Shown here piece after piece: positions 1 to 8,143 of a stretch of DNA of 40,527 nucleotides (positions are counted from its first letter, which is position 1; each line of letters opens with the position of its first letter). Under the pieces are notes generated by a model, which saw nothing but the letters and a program-made list of their open reading frames with translations, was not told where the DNA came from and made no database searches. Made by a program: the position numbers and the translations under genes. Source of the DNA: Alphaproteobacteria bacterium (GTDB lineage Bacteria > Pseudomonadota > Alphaproteobacteria > Rhizobiales > OSC116); NCBI GenBank assembly GCA_002400495.2, contig NVQL02000080.1, positions 1 to 40,527 on the forward strand, given 5' to 3'.

Positions 1-66
1 GCGACAAGCGCGTAAGATACGCAATGCAATTTCGCCGCGGTTGGCAATGAGTAATTTCTCAATCAT
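1..66 (-). CDS. accC: Biotin carboxylase subunit of acetyl-CoA carboxylase, N-terminal fragment (cut by window edge)
   Basis: Only the first 22 codons lie in the window. They read MIEKLLIANRGEIALRILRA and then C-R, which is the highly conserved opening of biotin carboxylases (the E. coli protein has IVIANRGEIALRILRAC). The enzyme carboxylates the biotin on AccB using ATP and bicarbonate, the first half-reaction of malonyl-CoA synthesis in the cytoplasm. The start is the ATG whose complement is at 64-66. It lies 16 bases after the accB stop on the same strand, the normal accB-accC operon arrangement. The rest of the gene is outside the window, so integrity cannot be judged. Confidence 0.93.
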   Translation of the reverse strand, partial: MIEKLLIANRGEIALRILRACR

Positions 67-82
67 ATTTTTACCCCGTCCA

Positions 83-580
83 CTATTCAATAACTATGAG
101 TGATTGGCCAAATTCTATAGGGCTGCCATTCTCAATTAAAATGGCAATCACTTTGCCAGCTTGTGGTGCTGAAATATTATTCATGGTCTTCATCGCTTCA
201 ACAATCAGCAATGTTTGCCCTTTTTGCACGCTGTCGCCGACTTGCACAAAATTAGGTGTCTTCGGGTCTGCCGCCAAATAGGCAGTGCCAACCATTGGCG
301 ATGTCACTGCACCAGGATGTTCGGCTAAATCATCACTCGCAGAGGTAGGAGCAGCATCTGCAGGAGCAGCTGCCGCAACAGGTGCAGCAGCAACTGGCGC
401 TGCCATCACCGCACCAGCGGGCGCACCATTATAAGTGACAGAAGAAGGACTTTCAGGAGTTTTCACCAGACGAATTTTGAAATCATCGCAATTCACTTCA
501 ATTTCATTCAATTCACCGTCATTTAAGATAACCGTCAATCTTTCAATAAAATCTGCATCCAATTTTTGCTTCTTGTCCAT
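83..580 (-). CDS. accB: Biotin carboxyl carrier protein of acetyl-CoA carboxylase
   Basis: 165 residues, usual length for AccB. An N-terminal domain (about 1-45) is followed by an Ala/Pro-rich flexible linker (about 52-80) and a C-terminal biotinyl domain (about 90-165). The biotin-attachment motif E-A-M-K-T-M places the biotinylated lysine at K131. The biotin shuttles between AccC and the carboxyltransferase to make malonyl-CoA for fatty-acid synthesis. It lies directly upstream of accC, 16 bases apart, so the two are almost certainly co-transcribed. A purine-rich AGGGA stands eight or so bases before the ATG. Nothing in the sequence is unusual. Confidence 0.97.
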   Translation of the reverse strand: MDKKQKLDADFIERLTVILNDGELNEIEVNCDDFKIRLVKTPESPSSVTYNGAPAGAVMAAPVAAAPVAAAAPADAAPTSASDDLAEHPGAVTSPMVGTAYLAADPKTPNFVQVGDSVQKGQTLLIVEAMKTMNNISAPQAGKVIAILIENGSPIEFGQSLIVIE

Positions 581-769
581 CAGTCATTCCCTATCTTAAT
601 TTTGGCCCATATTCTGCGCGTCAAATATATTTTCTATCATTAACCAATAACAAATTTAGCCGCTTTTGCATAGGTCTAACCTACGGAAAATAAGGTTTTG
701 GGCATTAAATTAGGCGCATCTAACCCTAAATAATAAGGATAATTTTAGCATTTGGTTGAAAACCGCGAT

Positions 770-1525
770 TTAGTTCGTGCTGGTTTGAATGCTTCTCTGA
801 GCCCGAGAATCAGCAATCACCGCCAGCATGTTTTCATAGCCAATTGCACCAGGGAATAATTGCCCGTCAATGATAAAGGCAGGGGTGCCATTTACTTCTA
901 AGCTTTCAGCCAATTGTGACGATGCAATTAACGCTCTTTCGGTGGTTTCACTCACCATATCAATTTTCAACTGGTCAATATCCAAACCGATTTGCACCGC
1001 ATAAGCAAATATCATTTCTTCAGTTAATGTGCCTTGATGGCCAATCACTTCACTATGAAATTGCCAATATTTACCCTGCACTTTGGCCGCCAAAGAGGCG
1101 CGCGCTGCAGTCAGCGACGATTGCGCCAATATTGGCAATTCATACATAACCAGCTTTAAATTTTTATCTGTTTCAAGCAATAGGTTTATGCCGTCAAATG
1201 ATTGTTTGCAATAGGTGCAATTATAGTCAAAAAATTCCACCAATGTAACGTCGCCATCTGGGTTTCCGCCAATAAATAGCCCTTCGGGATTTTCAATAAG
1301 CGCTTTATTGGCTTCGATAAAATCATTAATTTTTTGAGATTTTCTATCTTCTTTATTTTGTTGATTTTTAATCAACGCCAATTCTACAACTTCTGGATTG
1401 CCAAGCAAATATTCTTCAAACATTTTGGCCAATTCGGCTTTATCGATGGGGTGAGCAACAGCCGCACCAATTGATGTGGTGAGCAGGATAAAACTGATGA
1501 AGATAATTTTGAATATTTTGAACAT
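770..1525 (-). CDS. DsbA-family thiol:disulfide oxidoreductase with intact CXXC
   Basis: 251 residues with an N-terminal hydrophobic signal segment (about 3-24, ending A-A-V-A-H), so probably exported to the periplasm. A helical region (about 28-80) precedes the thioredoxin-fold domain, whose active site reads F-F-D-Y-N-C-T-Y-C-K with C103 and C106; these are the only cysteines. A cis-proline loop, N-G-T-P-A-F-I, follows near residue 213. This is the layout of the alphaproteobacterial DsbA-like (Com1-type) proteins that introduce or shuffle disulfides in exported proteins. It sits between aroQ and accB. A clear paralogue lies 490 bases upstream with the cysteines replaced. Whether it acts as an oxidase or isomerase cannot be told from the sequence. 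Confidence 0.9.
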   Translation of the reverse strand: MFKIFKIIFISFILLTTSIGAAVAHPIDKAELAKMFEEYLLGNPEVVELALIKNQQNKEDRKSQKINDFIEANKALIENPEGLFIGGNPDGDVTLVEFFDYNCTYCKQSFDGINLLLETDKNLKLVMYELPILAQSSLTAARASLAAKVQGKYWQFHSEVIGHQGTLTEEMIFAYAVQIGLDIDQLKIDMVSETTERALIASSQLAESLEVNGTPAFIIDGQLFPGAIGYENMLAVIADSRAQRSIQTSTN

Positions 1526-1546
1526 AGAAAACCCAGTCGTAGAATA

Positions 1547-1981
1547 TTATTTTAAAACAATAGCCCGCATCGCCGCCAAATAGCCTTCAACACCTAAGCC
1601 GCAAATAACTCCTGTGGCAATCGCCGAGATATAGGATTGATGGCGAAAACTCTCACGCGCATGAACGTTAGACAAATGCACTTCATAAATTGGTAAATTC
1701 ACCGCTTTTAGTGCATCCAATATGGCCACGCTAGTGTGGGTGAAGGCGGCAGCATTAATGACAATGGCGTCATGGCTGGCTTCATGAGCAGCATGAATAA
1801 GCTCAACAATTTCGCCTTCATGGTTAGATTGGGAAAAGCTCATTTCAATGCCAAGTTTTTTCGCCTGATCAAGGCATTGTGCTTCAATATCAGCCAAACT
1901 CAGCGTGCCATAAATTTCAGGCTCTCTCACACCAAGCATGTTTAAATTTGGGCCATTAATGATTGAAATTTTCAAATTCAC
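1547..1981 (-). CDS. aroQ: Type II 3-dehydroquinate dehydratase
   Basis: 144 residues, standard for the dodecameric type II enzyme. It dehydrates 3-dehydroquinate to 3-dehydroshikimate in the shikimate pathway to aromatic amino acids. Family landmarks are all visible: [10 protein letters not shown] near the start, the catalytic Y24, Q-S-N-H-E-G at 51-56, N76-A-A-A-F-T-H-T-S, the active-site H102 in E-V-H-L-S-N, and R113. Translation appears to begin at a GTG (complement of 1979-1981), with AGGGA just upstream; no in-frame ATG would keep the N-terminal strand. It is flanked on both sides by DsbA-like genes. AroQ next to accBC is common in Hyphomicrobiales. Confidence 0.96.
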   Translation of the reverse strand: MNLKISIINGPNLNMLGVREPEIYGTLSLADIEAQCLDQAKKLGIEMSFSQSNHEGEIVELIHAAHEASHDAIVINAAAFTHTSVAILDALKAVNLPIYEVHLSNVHARESFRHQSYISAIATGVICGLGVEGYLAAMRAIVLK

Positions 1982-2014
1982 GATCCCTATTATTTAATTA
2001 TGGACTGGCCAATA

Positions 2015-2785
2015 TTAACGGTTAATTCTGATTTCATTTATCTTGGCACGGATGTTTTCAAGTCCCATTGCCCCACGGTATAAATTATCGCCAATGATAA
2101 AGGCTGGCGTACCTTGTACACCTAATATTTCGGCAATATTTGATGAATTTTCAATGATTTGTTCGATTTCAACGCTACCCATGTCTTTTTTCAGTTGATC
2201 AATATCAAGCCCAGCTTGTTTGGCAATGTCCATGATAATATTTTCATCCAACAGACCGCCATTATAACTGAGTAAGGCCGAATGTAGGGTTAGGTATTTT
2301 TCTTGTTTTCCAGCTGCCAAAGTGGCGTGCGCAGCAGTTAATGATGATTGCGCATGCATAGGTGTTTCGTAAAGCACAACTCTTAAATTTGGGTCATTCT
2401 CCAATAGATATAGAATGTCAGGCAAAGATTGTTTTGAATTGGGGTCGTTATAATCAAAAAACTCAATTAATGTGACATCGCCATCTGGGTTACCCGCAAC
2501 AAATAGCCCCTTGGGGTTTTCAATGATTTTCTTTTGGCTAACGATGATGTCTCTAATTTCTGCGGCGCGTTTTTCTTCATTTTTTTGCTCTAACGCGATC
2601 AGCGCTTCTCGGATAATTTCGGGGTTGTCGAGGAAGAATTCTTGGAAAATTTGCACAATTTCATTTTTTTGGGCAGCAGTAAATTCGTCAGCACCAGCAT
2701 GCCCCGCATTTGTCAGCGTCATCATACCACCAACCAACATAGCGGTCGATAATTTAAGTGCTTTTTTAACGATCAATTTGATCAT
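2015..2785 (-). CDS. DsbA-like periplasmic protein lacking the catalytic cysteines
   Basis: 256 residues, full length and in frame, with a signal peptide (about 1-32, ending G-H-A-G-A-D) and strong similarity along its whole length to the neighbouring DsbA-like protein at 770-1525. Both share N-P-D-G-D-V-T-L-x-E-F-F-D-Y-N and the cis-Pro loop G-T-P-A-F-I-I. Where the paralogue has C-T-Y-C, this one has D114-P-N-S117 (codons at 2435-2446), and the protein has no cysteine anywhere. Thiol-disulfide chemistry is therefore excluded; a chaperone, scaffold or binding role is possible but is inference. A strong GGAGGGG ribosome site precedes the ATG, so it looks expressed rather than decayed. First gene of the run that continues through aroQ to accC. 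Confidence 0.9.
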   Translation of the reverse strand: MIKLIVKKALKLSTAMLVGGMMTLTNAGHAGADEFTAAQKNEIVQIFQEFFLDNPEIIREALIALEQKNEEKRAAEIRDIIVSQKKIIENPKGLFVAGNPDGDVTLIEFFDYNDPNSKQSLPDILYLLENDPNLRVVLYETPMHAQSSLTAAHATLAAGKQEKYLTLHSALLSYNGGLLDENIIMDIAKQAGLDIDQLKKDMGSVEIEQIIENSSNIAEILGVQGTPAFIIGDNLYRGAMGLENIRAKINEIRINR

Positions 2786-2948
2786 AAACCCCTCCGAGTC
2801 ATACGGTTCTTAAAAATTGTCCAGAACCTAATCACTAGTAATATTAAATGCCGATAAAATTAGTGCAAGCTTATTTGACAATAAATTCATTATGCAGATC
2901 AATTAAATGCAGACTGTGCCCAAAAGACATCAGTCTGCAGCCTTTAAT

Positions 2949-5669
2949 TTAATTGCGGCTAAAACGGCGTGACCACCAGCCTTGTTTGGCATCTGCATCG
3001 GGTTTTTCATCTGTCGCTTGACGGAGTGTTTCAGTTTTAGCAGCACTCGCTTTTACCGCACCAGATTTGGCTTCCGTAGTCTTGGCTTTTGCACGGGTTC
3101 GGCGCTTAGGTTTTTCGCTCTCTTTAGTGTCTGCAGCCTCATTACTTTCAGCTTTCTGCGCAGGTTTCACCTCCGCTTCAGCCGCTTTCCCATCAACAGA
3201 ATTCTCATTGGAGGGCGAGGAGCTAATTTTCTCGGCATCAACTTTTACCTCAGCAACTGTCTCCGCAGTTTTTTGGCTATCATCACCAGAGTTTCTGCGG
3301 CCACGTCCATTGTTTCTGCCACGTGAATTACGCCGACCATTGCGGCGCGGCTTTCTGCCATCGTCATCACCAGTGCTTTCAACAGTCTCGGTCTCGTTAG
3401 TTTTTTCTTCAGTTGTTGTGGTGGCTGTTTCGGTTTCAAGCTCGTCATCGCTACCATATTCGCTCTCTAAGCGTATGGCGCTATCTGTGCTGCGTTTCGT
3501 CACTTCTAGTGTGGATGTTTCAATGCGATAGCTCACACCCTCTAAATGTGGGTCAACCTCAATATTCACCCGTGCATTATATCTGCCCTCAATTTCAAAC
3601 AATTGCTGGCGTTTATTATTGAGCAAGAACATAGTGATGTTAAGCGGCGCAAGAATGTTAAGTGATGGCCCACGGCCTTGAATCAGCTGATGTTCAAGCG
3701 CATTCAATATATGCAGCGCCATCGAGCTGTTAGAGCGGATAAGCCCCGTGCCATGGCAATGAGGGCACATATCGGTGCTGCCTTCAAGCAAGCTAGCGCG
3801 CAAGCGTTGGCGCGACATTTCGAGCAAACCAAAATGGCTAATGCGCCCCACTTGTATCCGCGCACGGTCAGAAGCCAAACAATCTTTCATGCGTTTTTCA
3901 ACCGCGCGATTGTTTCTATTCTCTTCCATGTCGATAAAGTCAATCACCACCAGACCCGCCAAATCACGCAGGCGCAATTGCCGGGCAATTTCTTCAGCAG
4001 CTTCTAAATTGGTATTGACCGCAGTGTTTTCAATGCTATTTTCTTTGGTCGATTTACCCGAGTTAATGTCGATAGAAACCAAAGCTTCTGTTTGGTTGAT
4101 GACCAAATAACCGCCAGATTTCAGCGTCACATTCGGGCTATATATAGTGTCTAATTGTTGCTCAATGTGATGGCGGATGAAAATAGGCTGCGCCTCTTTA
4201 TAATGCAGCACTTTTTTCGCGTGGCTTGGCATCAGCATTGTCATAAACGCTTTAGCTTCTTTATAAGCCTGGTCGCCAGATACAATCACCGCGTCAATAT
4301 CGCGGTCATACAAATCGCGGATAGAGCGCTTGATCAAATTGCCTTCTTCATAAACCAAATGTGGGGCAACCGAGCGTAAAGTTAAATTACGTACATTTTC
4401 CCACAATCTAATTAAATATTCATAATCGCGCTTAATGTCCATTTTGGTGCGGTTGGCACCTGCGGTACGCACAATCAGTCCCATGCCTTCATCAAGAATT
4501 AGACTTTCGGCCACTTCTTTAAGGCGTTTACGGTCTGGTGCATTGGTAATTTTACGGCTAATGCCGCCACCTTTTGGTGTATTGGGCATCAACACACAAT
4601 AACGACCAGCAAGTGATAGATAAGTGGTCAAAGCCGCGCCTTTATTGCCGCGCTCTTCTTTTACAACTTGCACCAAGATAATCTGACGGCGCTTAATAAC
4701 TTGTTGAATTTCATAGCGTTTGCGCGAGCGTGCTTTACGTTTAACTGGCGCTTGAGCTTCTTCAACTTGTGCTTCATTGCTGTTGTCCAACACTTCAATA
4801 TCATCTGTATTGTCTTCAGTGTCTTGGTCAAAAATAGACACCACACCAGATGTATTTTCAACCTGCTCAGATTTCACACTGTCCGTAAGGCCAGCTGATT
4901 CGGCGGCAGATTTTTGGTTGTTGCGTTGGTCATACTTTTCAAACGGCGTGTCTTCATTCAATACCGCTACATATGGCGGTAAAGATGTGTAAACACCGCG
5001 CAATGGGCGGTTGCCCATACGGCTACTGTTGCGCCCACGACCGCGATATCCACGTCCGCCGCGCCCACGCCCACGGCCTCTGCCGCGCGGGTTACGCTCT
5101 TCATTAGCCTCAGTTTCAACATTTTGGTTAGAAGCATTTGGGTTAGAATCAGCCTGATTAGCTTCTTCAGCCTTGGCTTCATCAGCAGGTAATGAGGTAA
5201 AAATACCGCGAGCAGGCAGGCGGTTAAAGCGCGTATTGTTACGTCTGCCGCGCCTGCGGTTATTGTTGCGGCCACCACGTCTATTATTGCCATCTTCTTC
5301 GTCGGCAGTTTCGACATCGTCAGTATTTGTAGCGAGCTTATTCTCGTAACGCTCTTCTTCTCGATTGGCTTCAGCAGCAGCTTCGGCCTCTTCTTTTAAC
5401 AAAAGCGCGCGGTCAGCCGCGGGTATTTGATAATAATCGGGGTGAATTTCACTAAACGCCAAAAAGCCATGTCTATTGCCACCAAAGTCGACAAATGCCG
5501 CCTGTAGTGATGGTTCAACTCTGGTAACTTTAGCTAAATAGATATTGCCCTTAAGCTGCCGTCTATTGGCCGCCTCAAAGTCAAATTCCTCAATCTTGTT
5601 TCCTTTGACGATAACAACACGTGTTTCTTCCTCGTGCGTTGCGTCAATAAGCATTTTATTATTTGCCAT
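2949..5669 (-). CDS. rne: Ribonuclease E/G family endoribonuclease (RNase E)
   Basis: 906 residues. RNase E cleaves single-stranded A/U-rich RNA, matures rRNA and tRNA and organises the RNA degradosome. The S1 domain starts near residue 38 (G-N-I-Y-L-A-K-V-T-R-V-E-P-S-L-Q-A-A-F-V-D-F-G) and resumes near 315 after an insert of over 200 residues that is acidic in part and strongly Arg/Gly-rich. Such an insert is known in alphaproteobacterial RNase E. The DNase I-like catalytic domain follows, with the metal-binding aspartates D534 (V-S-I-D-I-N-S-G) and D577 (V-V-I-D-F-I-D-M). The zinc-link C635-P-H-C638 comes next. The tail after about 740 is alternately acidic and Arg-rich, as expected for degradosome scaffolding. 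Transcribed away from amiC with a long upstream region. Confidence 0.97.
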   Translation of the reverse strand: MANNKMLIDATHEEETRVVIVKGNKIEEFDFEAANRRQLKGNIYLAKVTRVEPSLQAAFVDFGGNRHGFLAFSEIHPDYYQIPAADRALLLKEEAEAAAEANREEERYENKLATNTDDVETADEEDGNNRRGGRNNNRRRGRRNNTRFNRLPARGIFTSLPADEAKAEEANQADSNPNASNQNVETEANEERNPRGRGRGRGRGGRGYRGRGRNSSRMGNRPLRGVYTSLPPYVAVLNEDTPFEKYDQRNNQKSAAESAGLTDSVKSEQVENTSGVVSIFDQDTEDNTDDIEVLDNSNEAQVEEAQAPVKRKARSRKRYEIQQVIKRRQIILVQVVKEERGNKGAALTTYLSLAGRYCVLMPNTPKGGGISRKITNAPDRKRLKEVAESLILDEGMGLIVRTAGANRTKMDIKRDYEYLIRLWENVRNLTLRSVAPHLVYEEGNLIKRSIRDLYDRDIDAVIVSGDQAYKEAKAFMTMLMPSHAKKVLHYKEAQPIFIRHHIEQQLDTIYSPNVTLKSGGYLVINQTEALVSIDINSGKSTKENSIENTAVNTNLEAAEEIARQLRLRDLAGLVVIDFIDMEENRNNRAVEKRMKDCLASDRARIQVGRISHFGLLEMSRQRLRASLLEGSTDMCPHCHGTGLIRSNSSMALHILNALEHQLIQGRGPSLNILAPLNITMFLLNNKRQQLFEIEGRYNARVNIEVDPHLEGVSYRIETSTLEVTKRSTDSAIRLESEYGSDDELETETATTTTEEKTNETETVESTGDDDGRKPRRNGRRNSRGRNNGRGRRNSGDDSQKTAETVAEVKVDAEKISSSPSNENSVDGKAAEAEVKPAQKAESNEAADTKESEKPKRRTRAKAKTTEAKSGAVKASAAKTETLRQATDEKPDADAKQGWWSRRFSRN

Positions 5670-5811
5670 ATGTCTCTCGCGCTCGAATGATGTGAATTAG
5701 CAAAGCGTGCAACCGCCTCATCGGCAGCTTGTCGGGCTGCTTTAAGTTTTTTTTGCGTTTCATCATTTGAGTATAATTGTTGATGCGAATTTGTTTTCGC
5801 ATAAAAGGGGG

Positions 5812-5864
5812 AATTAGATATAAGTTTTACATCTAATTGATAAAGTTTGCCTATCAATGATAGG
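5812..5864 (-). promoter_or_regulatory. Cluster of inverted repeats in the presumed rne 5' leader
   Basis: Three dyads sit side by side about 140-195 bases upstream of the rne start. AATTAGAT (5812-5819) pairs with ATCTAATT (5831-5838) over an 11-base loop. TTGATA (5837-5842) pairs with TATCAA (5852-5857). CCTATCA-A-TGATAGG (5850-5864) is a near-perfect palindrome. The second overlaps both others, so alternative foldings are possible. In E. coli the rne leader is structured and mediates autoregulation by RNase E; a similar role here is inference. Confidence 0.4.
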
Positions 5865-6192
5865 GAAAGTCTTGGGATGAACCTGCTGCCTTCAGCTATG
5901 GCCGTAAAGATGCTATCCTTTATGGCGCTAAATATTCTTGAATATTTATGAGGTTCAGTTTGAATGGCGTAAAGCGCAGCAATACGTATCGTAGCCAATA
6001 GAGCTAAAATACGACCCCCGCACAATATCAAATGGTTTTGAGCCATTTTTTTTCCATTCGCTGCCAGTTATCTGGCTGTTAACATAGTGGTCTGACTGAG
6101 TAATCCTTGCCGCATGCAAAAACATCAAACCACTTATTTTGATTCATTTAACGTTATTTTTCGTTAAAATTCATCTAAAAATTTCGGTATCT

Positions 6193-6226
6193 ATCTGATT
6201 TATATAGCTTTATATAAATATCAGAT
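6193..6226. repeat. AT-rich dyad between rne and the amidase gene
   Basis: ATCTGAT-TTATATA (6193-6206) and TATATAA-(AT)-ATCAGAT (6211-6226) form a 14-base inverted repeat around a GCTT centre, with a two-base bulge on the right arm. It could be a protein-binding site for the divergent promoters or an RNA hairpin. Neither is proven; the AT richness makes chance symmetry more likely than in balanced DNA. Confidence 0.35.
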
Positions 6227-6462
6227 ATTATTTATCAGCGCCATTCGTAACTACTTACAGGCACTTAATATTACTTTAATATAAGGCTTTTAAGAATTAA
6301 TCAACGAAAAAAGGTTTTTGAACCTAAGTCGAGCACAATATTAAAAATAAATAAGCATGTAAAAAACATAATTACTGGTTATATTTAATATCGAGTGAAT
6401 CATTAATGATTTTTTTCTATAATGACGCGACGTTCAGAAACTAAACTTAAGACCACCCATAA

Positions 6463-7995
6463 ATGATAAATTATAGACCAATAAAAGCAAGAAAATTTGC
6501 ATTTATGCTGTTTGTGGCCTTTCTGTCTGTAACCAGTATGTCCATGGCCAATGAGGTTTATGACATTCGTTTGTCAGGCGGGCTAGAGAAAACCCGCATG
6601 GTTATCGAACTCACCAATCAGGTGGCGTTTCAAGTTTATAGCATTCCAGATCCCGATCGTCTTATCATCGATTTTGATGCTGTTGATTTCAAACTGCCCA
6701 CCAGTATGGGCACCCAATTATATGGCTTGGTTAAAGAATTTCGCTATGGGCGTTTTTCGCCCGAAAAATCGCGCATCGTCATTGACACTCTGCAAGAAAC
6801 CGAGGTGGCTGCGGCTTTTGTTATACCCGCCAAGGCCGCAAAAGGTGCCTTATTGGTGGTCGACATCATTAAAAAAACCACCATCTCATCGCCCAAAATA
6901 TCGGTCAATCTAAACCGCCAAGACAAACAAGATTTAACTGCAGGTCAAGCGACACCAAATGATGAAAAATTTACAGAATCCCAACAAACTACCAAAATTG
7001 ATTTTCAGCCCAACATACCCAGCATAGAAGAATTAATGCAGATCGCCACTGGTGATAGCGCCATTGACAATCAAAATACCAACCAAACAGGCTCACAAAT
7101 TGCGCAATCCAAAATTGACCTCGCGGCGCTTAATCTTGAGTTAGATAAAATAAACAGTTCCATCGTTACTAAAGGCAGTATAGCTAGTGACATTCGCATC
7201 ACTAGCCTGATGCCAAAACCAATTAAACGCCCCAGCAATATGAATAATTTAATATTGGCTTCACGGCAATTGGCTATCAAAGGTCAAGCTGGGCGCCAGC
7301 AGCGCAAACCCATCATTGTATTGGATGCGGGCCATGGTGGCATTGACGGTGGTGCCATAAGCCGCGCGGGCACGCGCGAAAAACATGTGGTTCTAGCCTT
7401 TGCCCAACGCTTGCAAAAAAAACTTAATGACACTGGCAGGTTTACCGTATATCTCACCCGCAAAGGCGATTATTTCATTAAACTGCGTGACCGCGTAAAA
7501 ATATCGCGAGACTATAAAGCCGATCTGTTCATTTCTCTACATGCCGATTCGGTTGCCAGCGGCGGCGCATCAGTGCGCGGCGCCTCCATCTATACATTGT
7601 CCGATAAATCATCCGATAAAGAGGCGGCGGCTTTGGCGCGCAAAGAAAACAGATCAGATATTTTGGCAGGTGTGCAATTTAAAAATGAATCCAAAGTTGT
7701 GGCGTCTATTTTAATTGATTTGGCACAACGCGATTCCAAAACAAAATCGGTCAATTTTGCCAATCTTGCTGTGAGGCAAATGCGCGGCAATGTGATGATG
7801 CGCAAACGGCCAGTTAAATTTGCCGGCTTTCGAGTGCTAAAAGCCCCAGATGTACCGTCAGTACTCATTGAATTGGGTTATTTATCCAATAAAAACGACG
7901 AAGCAAATTTAAAGTCTAGCACGTGGCAAAATAAAATGGCCACCAGCATTCAGCATTCTGTGGTGGAATATTTTAAAAATCGTGCATTATTCTGA
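6463..7995 (+). CDS. amiC: Periplasmic N-acetylmuramoyl-L-alanine amidase with AMIN domain
   Basis: 510 residues. An N-terminal membrane or signal segment (about 12-30) leads to an AMIN domain (about 32-125), which targets amidases to the septum or peptidoglycan, then a low-complexity linker to about 270. The Amidase_3 catalytic domain runs from about 283: V-L-D-A-G-H-G-G gives the first zinc histidine, T-R-E-K the zinc glutamate, S-L-H-A-D the second histidine, and V-L-I-E-L-G-Y-L-S-N the catalytic glutamate. It cleaves the bond between MurNAc and L-Ala during daughter-cell separation. Next to the PBP1A gene 148 bases downstream, a pairing typical of Hyphomicrobiales. No clear Shine-Dalgarno precedes the ATG. 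The symbol follows the AmiC-type domain layout. Confidence 0.93.
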   Translation: MINYRPIKARKFAFMLFVAFLSVTSMSMANEVYDIRLSGGLEKTRMVIELTNQVAFQVYSIPDPDRLIIDFDAVDFKLPTSMGTQLYGLVKEFRYGRFSPEKSRIVIDTLQETEVAAAFVIPAKAAKGALLVVDIIKKTTISSPKISVNLNRQDKQDLTAGQATPNDEKFTESQQTTKIDFQPNIPSIEELMQIATGDSAIDNQNTNQTGSQIAQSKIDLAALNLELDKINSSIVTKGSIASDIRITSLMPKPIKRPSNMNNLILASRQLAIKGQAGRQQRKPIIVLDAGHGGIDGGAISRAGTREKHVVLAFAQRLQKKLNDTGRFTVYLTRKGDYFIKLRDRVKISRDYKADLFISLHADSVASGGASVRGASIYTLSDKSSDKEAAALARKENRSDILAGVQFKNESKVVASILIDLAQRDSKTKSVNFANLAVRQMRGNVMMRKRPVKFAGFRVLKAPDVPSVLIELGYLSNKNDEANLKSSTWQNKMATSIQHSVVEYFKNRALF

Positions 7996-8143
7996 TGAAA
8001 ACTCAAAAAAACACATTTTTGTCTAGCCATTGCCACAATCTAGAATTAGTTTCAGGTCAATTAATTGAATAATTATTTTACGATTCGAATTGCCGTTCTA
8101 CTTTGGCTTTTAAATCAGTAAATATTGGTGGAATAAGGTTATC

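Larger units (their letters stand above)
5670..6462. other. Long divergent intergenic region between rne and the amidase gene
   Basis: 793 bases without a convincing gene. It must carry the rne leader and promoter on the minus strand and the amidase promoter on the plus strand. The half near rne (5812-5864) holds several short inverted repeats, and the middle holds a large AT-rich dyad (6193-6226). A 170-codon reading frame on the minus strand (6046 to 5534) runs through it, but it overlaps the first 136 bases of rne and has no recognisable domain, so it is not called as a gene. No tRNA or known riboswitch was recognised. Confidence 0.6.

Noticed and set aside
2015-2785. Calling the cysteine-free DsbA-like gene a pseudogene
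   Set aside because: It is full length, in frame, has a signal peptide and the best ribosome site in its run; loss of the cysteines alone does not show decay.
3067-3531. Plus-strand reading frame opposite the rne tail
   Set aside because: Its Ser/Leu/Phe-rich composition is the antisense shadow of the repetitive Glu/Lys/Arg/Ala-rich RNase E tail.
5534-6046. 170-codon minus-strand reading frame upstream of and overlapping rne
   Set aside because: It overlaps the first 136 bases of rne in another frame, has no recognised domain and only a weak ribosome site; the dyads inside it fit a leader better than coding sequence.
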